64,000 bases of DNA from positions 2,232,001 to 2,296,000 of the forward strand of contig NZ_CP045292.1 in NCBI RefSeq assembly GCF_009363055.1. Reading direction: 5' to 3'. This stretch comes from Flavobacterium haoranii. GTDB lineage: Bacteria > Bacteroidota > Bacteroidia > Flavobacteriales > Flavobacteriaceae. The notes beneath the pieces are model-generated. The model worked only from the letters and a program-made list of their open reading frames with translations. It was not told where the DNA came from and searched no databases. The position numbers and the translations under genes are program-made. Shown here piece after piece: positions 9,578 through 18,919 of this stretch; the stretch's first letter is position 1; each line of letters starts with the position of its first letter.

Positions 9578-11458
9578 TTATTTCTTCTCCCAAGTATTGT
9601 TGTTTAAATCAACATCAGCCATTAAGCCACTTGGATCAATTACAATCGCTTTAACGCCTTTTTTAGCTATTTCGAAGGTAAATGTAGGATAAGCCCAATC
9701 CCATCCTTTTAAAACCGTTCTTTCAATTGGAAATGGATTTGGTTTTTCCCAACGCATTAACGTGTTTGGAATGTAAAACGATTCTTGCGTGCCATCTTCA
9801 TATACCACAAGTAAGTCTATTGGCATTGGCATTCTACCAATTCTTTCCAAAGTTACTTTTGTTGCATTATTTTCTTCAGAAACATTTTTTACACCATAAT
9901 CAATTGTATTGGTAGTTTGTGTCCAATCTACTAAATACCAATCTAAATTTGCTCCCGATACCTTCTCTGCTGTTCTTTTAATATCATTTGGTGTAGGATG
10001 CGTAAATTTATAATCGTAGTAGTAACGTTTTAAAGTTTTCATTAAATTTTCTACACCAATTACATATCCTAGTTGCGATAAAAAGATTTCACCTTTACTG
10101 TAAGCGCCAATTCCATAAGACATATTATAATCATAACGATCTGCATGAGTAGAAAGTGGTTGTTCTTTTCCGCTTTTTATTAAATAACGGTAACCTTGGT
10201 AAGCTCCTTCAAACGGATTAACTTCTTCACCTTCTTTTTTCTTAGAAGGTAAAACTTGTTCCATTGCTAAATCTGAAATAAATGAAGTAAAACCTTCATC
10301 CATCCATTCGTGTTTACTTTCGTTTGAAGCTAAAATATGTTGGAACCAAGAATGTGCAAATTCATGAGCGGTAACACCCACTAAGCTACCATAACTTCTG
10401 TTTCCAGTAATTAAAGTACACATTGCATATTCCATTCCACCATCGCCACCTTGAACAACAGAATATTGTTTGTATGGATATTGACCAACAGCTTTATTGA
10501 AAAACTCTAATAACTCTATAGTTTTTGGCTGTAATTTTTTCCAGTTTTCAATGTTTTCTTTCTTGTTTTTGTAGAAGAAATGTAATTCTACATTATTTGG
10601 TCCAAGAACCATATCGTGGATGTATTCATTATCTGCTCCCCATGCGAAATCATGAACATTTGGAGCTACAAAATGCCAAGTTAATGTTTTTGCTTTCTTA
10701 GGATATTTAACTTCTACACCATTATCTTGATAACCATGACCAATTTCGTTTTTATTTTGAAGGTATCCTGTTCCACCAATAGTATATTCTTTATCAAGTG
10801 TGATTTTTACATCGAAATTACCCCAAACACCATGAAATTCTCTTCCAATGTAAGGATCGGCATGCCAACCTTCAAAGTCATATTCAGCCATTTTAGGATA
10901 CCATTGCGTCATAGATAAAGCCACACCTTCTTCTGAATTTCTTCCTGAACGACGCACTTGTAGTGGTACTTGTCCGTCAAAATCTAAAACAAAAGTAGCT
11001 TTTTGATGAGGTAAAATAGGTTCGTTTAATTCAACTTCTAAAACAGTACCAACTACTTTAGTTGAAGCAGTTTTTCCATTTTGAGAAAAGTTTGAAATTT
11101 TTAAATAACCAATTTCATCTGGCTTTAATGTACTAATTCTACTTTCGGTTACATCTTCAGTCCCTTTTTTAAAAGATTTTACCATTCTTTTATCTGGGTC
11201 AGAAATAGTTTGTAAACGAATATCCATTGCGCTTCCTGGTTGAAAAGCATTTGGATACAAGTGATAAAAAACTTTTTTCAGTGTATCTGGCGAATGATTT
11301 GTATAAACCAATTCTTGATGTCCTTTATATTGGTAATTTTTAACATTCATATCAACATCCATTTTGTAGTCAACATGTTGTTGCCAATAACCAGCATTTG
11401 GATTATTTTGGCTGAATCCAAAAGCTGAAAGAAGTGAAAATACGATTAATTTCTTCAT
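9578..11458 (-). CDS. M1 family metallopeptidase
   Basis: A 626-residue exported zinc aminopeptidase of the gluzincin M1 family, which removes N-terminal residues from peptides. Residues 1-16 are a signal peptide ending FGFSQ. The M1 signature is complete: GGMEYAM (exopeptidase-type motif), then the zinc site HEFAH near residue 365 and the third ligand Glu in WMDEGF about 20 residues later. The N-terminal third matches the beta-sandwich domain of M1 enzymes. It stands alone between two terminators and probably acts in the periplasm or outside the cell in peptide nutrition. Confidence 0.92.
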   Translation of the reverse strand: MKKLIVFSLLSAFGFSQNNPNAGYWQQHVDYKMDVDMNVKNYQYKGHQELVYTNHSPDTLKKVFYHLYPNAFQPGSAMDIRLQTISDPDKRMVKSFKKGTEDVTESRISTLKPDEIGYLKISNFSQNGKTASTKVVGTVLEVELNEPILPHQKATFVLDFDGQVPLQVRRSGRNSEEGVALSMTQWYPKMAEYDFEGWHADPYIGREFHGVWGNFDVKITLDKEYTIGGTGYLQNKNEIGHGYQDNGVEVKYPKKAKTLTWHFVAPNVHDFAWGADNEYIHDMVLGPNNVELHFFYKNKKENIENWKKLQPKTIELLEFFNKAVGQYPYKQYSVVQGGDGGMEYAMCTLITGNRSYGSLVGVTAHEFAHSWFQHILASNESKHEWMDEGFTSFISDLAMEQVLPSKKKEGEEVNPFEGAYQGYRYLIKSGKEQPLSTHADRYDYNMSYGIGAYSKGEIFLSQLGYVIGVENLMKTLKRYYYDYKFTHPTPNDIKRTAEKVSGANLDWYLVDWTQTTNTIDYGVKNVSEENNATKVTLERIGRMPMPIDLLVVYEDGTQESFYIPNTLMRWEKPNPFPIERTVLKGWDWAYPTFTFEIAKKGVKAIVIDPSGLMADVDLNNNTWEKK

Positions 11459-11486
11459 TTTTTATTGTTGTTTCATCTTAAATAAA

Positions 11487-11596
11487 AAAACCTTCTCAAT
11501 TTAGTTGTCATTTCGAGCGAATTCGAGGAATCTCATCAAACATTTAGTTCAATTAGATTCTGAACTTGGTTCAGAATGACAATTTGAGAAGGTTTT
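11487..11596. terminator. Terminator hairpin carrying a repeat element in its loop
   Basis: The outer arms AAAACCTTCTCAA (11487-11499) and TTGAGAAGGTTTT (11584-11596) are exact reverse complements with A and T tails. A 78-base palindromic repeat (11505-11582) fills the loop. On the minus strand it follows the S8 peptidase gene. Confidence 0.7.
11505..11582. repeat. Dispersed palindromic (REP-like) element, copy 1
   Basis: It is bounded by TTGTCATT and AATGACAA. The left half is TCGAGCGAATTCGAGG plus AATCTCAT; the right half is a hairpin ATTCTGAA/TTCAGAAT. The same arrangement is seen at 16647-16719. Confidence 0.75.
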
Positions 11597-11607
11597 CTAA
11601 ATATAAA

Positions 11608-13197
11608 TTATTTAGACATTTGCTCAGCCATAATAATTGCATTGTAGGCATTAACAATTTTACCTGTTTTAGAAGCTTCTGAGAAATTAGCTTTATGTTG
11701 ATCTTCACCTAACTTAACATCATTTTTAAGTGTTATACCACTTTCCATAATGATTTGTTTTACTTGAGCAGCAGTTAAATTAGGATAATAAGAACGAATT
11801 AATGCCGCAACACCAGCAACGTTTGGAGAAGCCATTGATGTTCCTTGTAAATATTCGTAAGATTGATTAGGTGTAGTAGCATAAATTTTCATACCTGGAG
11901 CAAAAACATCTACGTTTTTCTTACCATAGTTTGAAAATGGAGCAACCATTTTAGCACCATATTCAACATTTAAAGCACCAACAATTAATACATTGTTAGA
12001 AATTTCTGGAGCGCCATTATATGAATCTGAAGGGTATTTGTTTTCAACATCTAAATCTTTAGAATCGTTACCAGCTGCAAAAATTACTAGAACATCTTTA
12101 GATGCTGCATATTTTAAAGCATCTTGAACCCATTCTTTGTGAGGAGAAAAATATTTACCAAAAGACCCATTAATTACTTTTGCGCCATTGTCTACAGCAT
12201 AACGAATTCCTAAAGCAATATCTTTGTCATATTCATCTCCGTTAGGCACTGCTCTAACAGCCATTATTTTAACATCTTTAGCAACACCGTCGCCCCCTTT
12301 TCCATTTCCTCTTACTTGAGCTACAATACCGGCAACGTGAGTTCCATGTTTTGCATCTTCTGGATTAGGTCCAATTACATTATTGTTACCATATTTAGTA
12401 TCGTTGATGTCTTCTGGATTGTCACCAACTACTTTTCTACCATTAAAATCAACATTTAAATTGTAGTTTAATTGGTCATACACATAATCTACACCACCTT
12501 TAATTCTTTTATCAAAGTCTTCTTTAGAAGTATTTGATAAAATTTGAGTGAACATAGCTTTATATTGAGATAATGTAGGATCTTCAGTTTGCATCGCTTT
12601 TACATCTTCTAATGTAAAATTATCTTTCTTTAGATAATCTTTAATAGCTTTATCTGCACCAACAATCATATCGATTTGTTGTTTTGTTTGCATTACATCT
12701 GCAATGTCAGCATCTAATTCTGCTTTTGCTTTGTCGTAATCTGGTGTTCCAGGACCTTTTGCAACGATACGCGTTTTTTCTAATTGCTCATTGTTACTAT
12801 CTCCAAGGAAATTCCAACCGTGAACATCATCAATGTAACCATTGTTATCATCATCTTTACCGTTGTTTGCAATCTCTTTTGGATTTGTCCAAATTTGACC
12901 CTGTAAGTCTTCATGGCGAATATCAACACCAGAGTCAACAATACCAACAATTACAGTTGTAGATTTTTTTCCTTTTAATAATTCAGCATAAGCTTTATCA
13001 ACACTCATTCCAGGAACTGTATCTTTAACTAAATCTAAATGACTCCATCTTTTTAAATCATTCTCTGCTAATGGAGTAATTTTAAGAGGTTGTTGATCAA
13101 CATTTTCTATAGGAGTTGAAATCATTTTAGGAGTTCCACAACTAGCCAATGCAAGGGCAACAATCGATGAAACATAAAGTGGTTTTAAAGTTCTCAT
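11608..13197 (-). CDS. S8 subtilisin-like serine protease, lipoprotein
   Basis: A 529-residue subtilase. The N-terminus has a lipobox (LASC, Cys20), so it is probably anchored in the outer membrane. The triad is Asp88 (VGIVDSGVD), His284 (KHGTHVAG) and Ser454 (GTSMASP). The stretch between Asp and His is about 195 residues, far longer than in subtilisin. It contains Asp/Asn-rich segments (GKDDDNNGYIDD) that may bind calcium and a Lys/Asp-rich helical insertion (about 150-245). Broad extracellular or periplasmic protein breakdown is likely. It is monocistronic and followed by the 11487-11596 terminator. Confidence 0.92.
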   Translation of the reverse strand: MRTLKPLYVSSIVALALASCGTPKMISTPIENVDQQPLKITPLAENDLKRWSHLDLVKDTVPGMSVDKAYAELLKGKKSTTVIVGIVDSGVDIRHEDLQGQIWTNPKEIANNGKDDDNNGYIDDVHGWNFLGDSNNEQLEKTRIVAKGPGTPDYDKAKAELDADIADVMQTKQQIDMIVGADKAIKDYLKKDNFTLEDVKAMQTEDPTLSQYKAMFTQILSNTSKEDFDKRIKGGVDYVYDQLNYNLNVDFNGRKVVGDNPEDINDTKYGNNNVIGPNPEDAKHGTHVAGIVAQVRGNGKGGDGVAKDVKIMAVRAVPNGDEYDKDIALGIRYAVDNGAKVINGSFGKYFSPHKEWVQDALKYAASKDVLVIFAAGNDSKDLDVENKYPSDSYNGAPEISNNVLIVGALNVEYGAKMVAPFSNYGKKNVDVFAPGMKIYATTPNQSYEYLQGTSMASPNVAGVAALIRSYYPNLTAAQVKQIIMESGITLKNDVKLGEDQHKANFSEASKTGKIVNAYNAIIMAEQMSK

Positions 13198-13275
13198 TTA
13201 TAAAGTTTTATGTTTTGTTTAATTTTATTTGACAAATATGAATTTATTTTGTTACAACTTAACTGCTATTTAACA

Positions 13276-14136
13276 CTATTTTAGTATTTCATCACAGCTA
13301 AAAACTTCTTTAAGTCTAACGCCTTTTTCTGTGTTTTCAACAGTAATAATTTGGTTGTGAGCATCGTGTTCTAACCATAATAAATAATTCTCATCAGCAG
13401 CTTTTTTTAGAAATAATTCTTTCTCACCTAAAGTCAATAAAGGTCTTGTATCATAACCCATAACGTAAGGAATTGGAATATGTCCAGCAGTTGCTAATAA
13501 ATCAGCCATAAAACAAATTGTTTTTCCCTTATAATTAATCATAGGAATCATTTGTTTTTCGGTATGACCATCGGCAAAGAAAATACCAAAATCTAATTCA
13601 GATGTTTCAGTAAATCCACTTTCCGGTCTTGAAATATAATGTAAATGACCGCTTTCTTGCATTGGAATTATGTTTTCATGTAAAAAAGAAGCCTTTTCAC
13701 GAGCATTAGGTTTTGTGGCCCATTCCCAATGATTTTCATTTGTCCAATATCTGGCATTTTTGAAAGCAACTTCAAATCCTGTTCTGTCTTTGTTCCAATT
13801 TACACTTCCGCCACAATGATCAAAATGTAAGTGTGTCATAAATACATCAGTAACATCATCTGGATGAAAACCTTTGTCTTTTAAAGATTTTTCTAATGAA
13901 TAATCACCCCAAAGTGAATAGTATCCAAAAAACTTTTCAGATTGTTTAGTACCCATTCCAGTATCAATTAAAATCAATCGATTGCCATCTTCAATAAGCA
14001 TACAACGAGCTGCAATATCTATTAAATTATTATTGTCAGCTGGGTTGGTTTTATTCCAAATAGTCTTAGGTACAACACCAAACATAGCGCCGCCATCAAG
14101 TTTAAAATTTCCAGCCTCTATAGGATAAATTTTCAT
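13276..14136 (-). CDS. MBL-fold metallo-hydrolase
   Basis: A 286-residue cytoplasmic protein of the metallo-beta-lactamase fold. The metal motif HLHFDH lies at residues 102-107, preceded by LIDTGMG and followed by a late FADGHTEKQ segment that carries a further ligand His. Length and motif spacing fit lactonase or general hydrolase members (AHL-lactonase-like), but the substrate cannot be told from sequence. No signal peptide. It is transcribed away from the SUF operon, with a 230-base shared upstream region. Confidence 0.85.
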   Translation of the reverse strand: MKIYPIEAGNFKLDGGAMFGVVPKTIWNKTNPADNNNLIDIAARCMLIEDGNRLILIDTGMGTKQSEKFFGYYSLWGDYSLEKSLKDKGFHPDDVTDVFMTHLHFDHCGGSVNWNKDRTGFEVAFKNARYWTNENHWEWATKPNAREKASFLHENIIPMQESGHLHYISRPESGFTETSELDFGIFFADGHTEKQMIPMINYKGKTICFMADLLATAGHIPIPYVMGYDTRPLLTLGEKELFLKKAADENYLLWLEHDAHNQIITVENTEKGVRLKEVFSCDEILK

Positions 14137-14228
14137 CAGAATTAAATTTTCTGCAATTTACAAATTTTATAAGGATTTACTATAAGTTCTTTTTATCTTA
14201 CAATAAGTTATAAAAATGTTACTATTTA

Positions 14229-14258
14229 TTGCAATTCGTTTTTTATAATCTATCTTTG
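14229..14258 (+). promoter_or_regulatory. Bacteroidota-type promoter for the suf operon
   Basis: A -33 TTG (14229-14231), 19 bases, then -7 TATCTTTG (14251-14258), a close match to the Bacteroidota consensus. It leaves a 5' leader of about 100 bases before sufA. Confidence 0.75.
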
Positions 14259-14366
14259 CAATTAATTTAGACAAAATCAAAATTAGCTGTGAAATGAGTA
14301 TTAAAATTGTAAATGACAGTTTTATACAAATTGCATAACACCTTAAAAAACAAATAATTTTAGGTT

Positions 14367-14696
14367 ATGATTAAAGTATCAGATTCTGCAAAAAAGAAAG
14401 CGATTGAGCTCATGACGGATGATGGGTTTGATGCAACTCAAGATTTTATTCGAGTGGGAGTAAAAAGTGGTGGTTGTAGTGGTTTGTCTTATGAATTAAA
14501 GTTTGACAATATTCAAAATAACGAAGATAAATTGTTTGAGGATAATGGCGTTAAAATTTTAGTTGATAAGAAAAGCTTTTTATATTTAATAGGAACAACT
14601 TTAGAATATTCTGGAGGTTTAAACGGAAAAGGATTTGTTTTTAACAATCCTAATGCTAACAGAACATGTGGATGTGGAGAATCGTTTTCGTTGTAA
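14367..14696 (+). CDS. sufA: HesB/IscA-family iron-sulfur assembly protein SufA
   Basis: A 109-residue A-type carrier that accepts a nascent Fe-S cluster from the SufBCD scaffold and passes it to target proteins. The three conserved cysteines are present: Cys37 in GGCSGLSY and Cys101/Cys103 in TCGCGESF near the C-terminus. Length is normal. It is the first gene of the plus-strand suf operon, 100 bases after a good promoter. The next gene is unrelated (a four-helix-bundle gene), and sufB follows that. Confidence 0.92.
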   Translation: MIKVSDSAKKKAIELMTDDGFDATQDFIRVGVKSGGCSGLSYELKFDNIQNNEDKLFEDNGVKILVDKKSFLYLIGTTLEYSGGLNGKGFVFNNPNANRTCGCGESFSL

Positions 14697-14743
14697 ATGA
14701 ATTAAAATAATCTAAAAAAGCTAAAGAATCAAAAAAATAGATT

Positions 14744-15133
14744 ATGGCAAAATATAGTTCATTTGAAGAAATGGAAGTTTATCAAAAAGCTTTACAATTT
14801 GGTGTAAAAGTGTATAAATTAACATTAACAAATGAGCGAATTGCCAAGGATTTAGGGTTGAAAGATCAATTACAAAGAGCAGCATTATCTATTTCAAACA
14901 ATATAGCCGAAGGTTTTGAAAGAGAAACAAAAAAAGAACTGATAAGATATTTGTATTTTTCGAAAGGTTCATCAGGCGAGTGTAGAAATATGCTTAATTT
15001 TCTTCAGTTATTAGAATATATTAATGAGGAGAATTTTTATGAACATAGAAATGATGTTTTAGAAATATCGAGACAATTAGGAAACTATATTAAATATTTA
15101 AAAAATTTAGAAAAAGAGAACAAAAAGTCGTAA
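14744..15133 (+). CDS. Four-helix-bundle protein (S23 / 23S rRNA intervening-sequence family)
   Basis: A 129-residue all-helical protein. EMEVYQKAL at the start, LKDQLQRAALSISNNIAEG near residue 45 and the GSSGECRN turn are hallmarks of the S23 family. Members are encoded in 23S rRNA intervening sequences, and relatives (bAvd) assist reverse transcriptases in diversity-generating retroelements. No rRNA or reverse transcriptase is seen nearby. It sits between sufA and sufB and is followed by 9-bp T-rich repeats, so it may have moved in. A role in Fe-S assembly should not be assumed. Confidence 0.88.
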   Translation: MAKYSSFEEMEVYQKALQFGVKVYKLTLTNERIAKDLGLKDQLQRAALSISNNIAEGFERETKKELIRYLYFSKGSSGECRNMLNFLQLLEYINEENFYEHRNDVLEISRQLGNYIKYLKNLEKENKKS

Positions 15134-15140
15134 TGACTTG

Positions 15141-15171
15141 TTTTTGATTTTTTTGATTTTTTTGATTTTTT
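15141..15171. repeat. Short T-rich tandem repeat
   Basis: GAT followed by a T run recurs with a 9-base period, GAT at 15146, 15155 and 15164. It lies between the four-helix-bundle gene and sufB. A related AATCAAAAAAAT stretch, inverted relative to this one, lies just before that gene (about 14729-14740). Confidence 0.7.
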
Positions 15172-15181
15172 AAATAAAATT

Positions 15182-16630
15182 ATGAGTAAATATACAGAAG
15201 AACATTTAAAAGAGGAATTAGCGTCGAAGGAATACGAGTACGGATTTTATACTGATATAGAATCGGAAACATTTCCTGCGGGTTTAAATGAAGAAATTGT
15301 TCGTGCTATTTCAAAAAAGAAAAACGAACCAGAATGGATGACCGAGTGGCGTTTAGAAGCATTTCGCATTTGGAATGAAATGACGGAACCAGAATGGGCA
15401 AATGTTCATTATGAAAAACCAGATTTTCAAGCAGTTTCATATTATTCGGCACCAAAGAAAAAAGACAAATATGAAAGTTTAGATGAGGTTGATCCTGAAT
15501 TATTAGAAACTTTCAATAAGTTAGGAATTTCATTAGACGAACAAAAACAATTGGCTGGTGTTGCTGTTGATATTGTAATGGATTCGGTTTCTGTGGCAAC
15601 AACTTTTAAAAAGACATTGGCAGAGAAAGGAATTATTTTCTGTTCAATTTCTGAAGCCATTCAAAACCACCCAGAATTAGTTCAAAAGTATATTGGTTCT
15701 GTAGTTCCAAAAACGGATAATTTTTATGCGGCTTTAAATTCGGCGGTGTTTTCTGATGGAAGTTTCTGTTATATTCCAAAAGGCGTTCGTTGCCCAATGG
15801 AATTATCTACGTATTTCCGAATCAATCAAGGTGGAACCGGTCAGTTTGAAAGAACTTTAGTAATTGCTGACGAGGGAAGTTACGTTTCTTATTTAGAAGG
15901 TTGTACCGCTCCAAGTCGCGATGAAAATCAGTTACACGCTGCAGTTGTTGAGCTAATTGCATTAGATGATGCAGAAATTAAATATTCTACAGTTCAAAAC
16001 TGGTATCCAGGAAATAAAGAAGGAAAAGGTGGCGTTTACAACTTTGTAACGAAAAGAGGTTTATGCGAGAAAAACGCAAAAATTTCTTGGACACAAGTAG
16101 AAACTGGTTCTGCTGTAACTTGGAAATACCCATCATGTGTGTTGAAAGGTGATAACTCAATTGGCGAATTTTATTCCATTGCGGTTACCAATAATTTCCA
16201 ACAAGCCGATACTGGAACGAAAATGATTCATTTAGGGAAAAACACGAAATCGACAATCATTTCTAAAGGTATTTCTGCTGGAAAATCACAAAACAGTTAT
16301 AGAGGATTGGTTCAAATTTCATCAAGAGCTGAAAACGCACGTAACTTTTCGCAATGTGATTCTTTGTTAATGGGTAACGAATGTGGTGCACATACTTTCC
16401 CTTATATAGAAAGTAAAAATGCATCCGCAAAAATTGAACACGAAGCAACAACTTCAAAAATTGGAGAAGATCAAGTGTTTTATTGTAACCAAAGAGGAAT
16501 TCCAACTGAAAAAGCAATTGCGTTAATCGTAAACGGATTCAGTAAAGAAGTATTGAATAAGTTACCAATGGAATTTGCTGTGGAAGCACAAAAATTATTA
16601 GAAATTTCATTAGAAGGTTCAGTAGGTTAA
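15182..16630 (+). CDS. sufB: Fe-S cluster assembly scaffold SufB
   Basis: A 482-residue cytoplasmic protein, the main subunit of the SufBC2D scaffold where clusters are built from SufE-delivered sulfur and iron. The C-terminal beta-helix region is highly conserved ([52 protein letters not shown]). Length matches the family. The ATG follows the T-rich repeat. The sufC start lies 114 bases on, across a repeat element, so read-through must cross that element. Confidence 0.96.
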   Translation: MSKYTEEHLKEELASKEYEYGFYTDIESETFPAGLNEEIVRAISKKKNEPEWMTEWRLEAFRIWNEMTEPEWANVHYEKPDFQAVSYYSAPKKKDKYESLDEVDPELLETFNKLGISLDEQKQLAGVAVDIVMDSVSVATTFKKTLAEKGIIFCSISEAIQNHPELVQKYIGSVVPKTDNFYAALNSAVFSDGSFCYIPKGVRCPMELSTYFRINQGGTGQFERTLVIADEGSYVSYLEGCTAPSRDENQLHAAVVELIALDDAEIKYSTVQNWYPGNKEGKGGVYNFVTKRGLCEKNAKISWTQVETGSAVTWKYPSCVLKGDNSIGEFYSIAVTNNFQQADTGTKMIHLGKNTKSTIISKGISAGKSQNSYRGLVQISSRAENARNFSQCDSLLMGNECGAHTFPYIESKNASAKIEHEATTSKIGEDQVFYCNQRGIPTEKAIALIVNGFSKEVLNKLPMEFAVEAQKLLEISLEGSVG

Positions 16631-16646
16631 TTTGAAAATTCACCAA

Positions 16647-16719
16647 TTGTCATTTCGAGCAAAAGCGAGAAATCACATAAACTAAGATAATAGATTCCGA
16701 AACAAGTTCGGAATGACAA
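16647..16719. repeat. Dispersed palindromic (REP-like) element, copy 2
   Basis: Ends TTGTCATT and AATGACAA. The left half reads TCGAGCAAAAGCGAGAAATC; the right half is the hairpin ATTCCGAA/TTCGGAAT. It is the same composite as copy 1, placed between sufB and sufC inside an operon. Confidence 0.75.
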
Positions 16720-16744
16720 AAAATAAGAATAAACATTGAAAACA

Positions 16745-17494
16745 ATGCTAACAATAAAAAATTTACACGCTTCGGTTGAAGATAAAGAAATTTTAAAAGG
16801 AATTAATTTAGAAGTTAAAGCTGGTGAGGTTCACGCAATTATGGGGCCAAATGGCGCTGGAAAGTCGACACTTTCTTCTATTATTGCTGGAAATGAAAAT
16901 TATGAAGTAACGGAAGGTGAAATTATCCTAGATGGTGAAGATATTGCTGAATTAGCTCCAGAAGAAAGAGCGCATGCAGGTGTGTTTTTATCATTCCAAT
17001 ATCCGGTTGAAATTCCAGGAGTTTCGGTTACTAACTTCATTAAAACAGCTATCAACGAAAGTCGAAAAGCAAAAGGGCAAGAAGAAATGCCCGCTAACGA
17101 AATGTTGAAGAAAATTCGTGAAAAATCGGAATTGTTAGAAATGGATAAAAAATTCTTATCACGTTCTTTAAACGAAGGTTTTTCAGGTGGTGAAAAGAAA
17201 CGTAACGAGATTTTCCAAATGGCAATGTTAGAGCCAAAAGTTGCTATTCTAGACGAAACGGACTCTGGTTTGGATATCGATGCTTTACGTATTGTTGCAA
17301 ACGGAGTTAATAAATTAAAATCCGCTGATAATGCTGTAGTTGTAATTACACACTACCAACGTTTATTGGACTATATCGTGCCAGATTTCGTTCACGTTTT
17401 AATGGATGGAAAAATTGTAAAATCAGGTACTAAGGAATTAGCGCTTGAGTTAGAAGAAAAAGGATACGATTGGATTAAAGCAGAATTACAATAG
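16745..17494 (+). CDS. sufC: Fe-S cluster assembly ATPase SufC
   Basis: A 249-residue ABC-type ATPase that works with SufB and SufD; ATP hydrolysis drives the scaffold change needed for cluster formation. Walker A is GPNGAGKST (34-42), the signature is FSGGEKKR, and Walker B is [11 protein letters not shown] with the family's typical DETDSGLD ending. I take the ATG at 16745 (MLTIKNLHA) as the start, because the TTG at 16736 would add three residues not usual in the family. Confidence 0.95.
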   Translation: MLTIKNLHASVEDKEILKGINLEVKAGEVHAIMGPNGAGKSTLSSIIAGNENYEVTEGEIILDGEDIAELAPEERAHAGVFLSFQYPVEIPGVSVTNFIKTAINESRKAKGQEEMPANEMLKKIREKSELLEMDKKFLSRSLNEGFSGGEKKRNEIFQMAMLEPKVAILDETDSGLDIDALRIVANGVNKLKSADNAVVVITHYQRLLDYIVPDFVHVLMDGKIVKSGTKELALELEEKGYDWIKAELQ

Positions 17495-17550
17495 TTTACA
17501 GTCTCAGTCACAGTTTAGAGATACTGCGCTGAACACTGCGACTAAACACT
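17495..17550. repeat. CTG-rich degenerate intergenic repeat (copy in suf operon)
   Basis: The stretch between sufC and sufD is a patchwork of words such as TTACAGTC, CAGTCACAG, ACTGCG and CTGAACACTGCGACT. The same vocabulary recurs at 35464-35551 and 33369-33406. It encodes nothing recognisable. Confidence 0.5.
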
Positions 17551-17556
17551 AAAAAA

Positions 17557-18873
17557 ATGGATTTAAAAGATAAATTACTTTCGTCTTACATGGCATTCGA
17601 AGAGAAATTCGATGAAAACTCTAGTTTACATGAAGTTCGAAATAACGCAATAAAAAACTTTGAAGCAAAAGGTTTTCCTTCAAAAAAAGAGGAAGCTTGG
17701 AAATACACGTCTTTAAATGCGGTTTTAAAAAATGATTTTTCGGTTTTCCCAAAATCGGAACCTGCAATTGAGTTTAAAGAAGTAAAAAAATACTTTTTAC
17801 ATGATGTAGATACCTATAAATTGGTGTTTATCGATGGAAAGTTTAGTTCGTTTTTATCTTCAACAACACATGACGGTTTAGATGTTTGTTTGATGTCTTC
17901 GGTTTTAAACAAGCCAAAATATAAATTGGTTTTAGACACTTATTTTAACCAAGTAGCAAGCAAAGACGAATCGTTAACTACGTTAAATACAGCTTTTGCA
18001 AAAGAAGGTGCATTTGTTAATATTCCTAAAGGGAAAATTGCAGATAAACCTATTGAAATTATTCATTTTTCAACAGGAAATGAAGCGGCAATTATGTTAC
18101 AACCGCGTAATTTAATTGTAGTAGGTGAAAATGCACATGTTCAGATTATTGAGCGTCACCAAAGCTTGAATGAAAACCCTGTTTTAACGAATAGTGTTAC
18201 TGAAATTTTTGCACAAAAAAGAGCCATTTGCGATTACTATAAAATTCAGAATGATGAACAATCGGCAAATTTAATTGATAATACTTACATTGCTCAAAAA
18301 CAAGAAAGTAGAGTAGCGGTTCACACGTTTTCATTTGGAGGAAACATCACGCGTAACAATCTAAATTTCTATCACCAAGGCGAACGAATTGATTCCACTT
18401 TAAAAGGAATTACTATCATTGGCGATAAACAACACGTAGATCATTATACATTAGTGCATCACGCACAGCCAAATTGCGAAAGTCACCAAAATTACAAAGG
18501 TATTTATGGTGATAGTTCAACTGGTGTTTTCAATGGGAAAATCTATGTGGAAAAAGAAGCGCAAAAAACAGATGCTTTTCAACAAAACAATAACATTTTA
18601 GTTAGTGAAAAAGCGACCATTAATGCAAAACCTCAATTAGAAATATTTGCTGATGATGTAAAATGTTCGCATGGTTGTACGATTGGTCAGTTAGATGAAA
18701 GTGCTATGTTTTATATGCAACAACGCGGAATTCCTAAAAAAGAAGCGCGTGCCTTATTAATGTATGCGTTTACAGATGAGGTAATGGAAAGCGTTAAAAT
18801 ACCTGAATTAAAACAACGAATTACTAAGATTATTGCCAAAAAACTAGGCGTGAATCTAGGATTTGACTTGTAA
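17557..18873 (+). CDS. sufD: Fe-S cluster assembly protein SufD
   Basis: A 438-residue SufB paralogue, the third subunit of the SufBC2D scaffold. The N-terminal helical part (KKEEAWKYTSLN) and the C-terminal conserved block (DDVKCSHGCTIGQLD, FYMQQRGI) are clear. The His in the CSHGC motif is the residue known to matter for cluster assembly in SufD. The gene ends the first half of the suf locus: a perfect terminator follows, then genes on the opposite strand, before the locus resumes with sufS. Confidence 0.95.
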   Translation: MDLKDKLLSSYMAFEEKFDENSSLHEVRNNAIKNFEAKGFPSKKEEAWKYTSLNAVLKNDFSVFPKSEPAIEFKEVKKYFLHDVDTYKLVFIDGKFSSFLSSTTHDGLDVCLMSSVLNKPKYKLVLDTYFNQVASKDESLTTLNTAFAKEGAFVNIPKGKIADKPIEIIHFSTGNEAAIMLQPRNLIVVGENAHVQIIERHQSLNENPVLTNSVTEIFAQKRAICDYYKIQNDEQSANLIDNTYIAQKQESRVAVHTFSFGGNITRNNLNFYHQGERIDSTLKGITIIGDKQHVDHYTLVHHAQPNCESHQNYKGIYGDSSTGVFNGKIYVEKEAQKTDAFQQNNNILVSEKATINAKPQLEIFADDVKCSHGCTIGQLDESAMFYMQQRGIPKKEARALLMYAFTDEVMESVKIPELKQRITKIIAKKLGVNLGFDL

Positions 18874-18892
18874 AAAATAAATTAGAAATGTT

Positions 18893-18919
18893 AAAAACCG
18901 CTTTAAAAGCGGTTTTTTT
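18893..18919. terminator. Bidirectional terminator after sufD
   Basis: AAAAACCGCTT (18893-18903) pairs perfectly with AAGCGGTTTTT (18907-18917). It also overlaps the last codon of the restored minus-strand serine hydrolase gene. Confidence 0.9.

Noticed and set aside
12684..12962. 92-residue plus-strand open frame
   Set aside because: It lies wholly within the S8 protease gene on the other strand and has no family features.
14744..15133. Four-helix-bundle gene as part of a diversity-generating retroelement
   Set aside because: No reverse transcriptase, template repeat or variable repeat is seen nearby.
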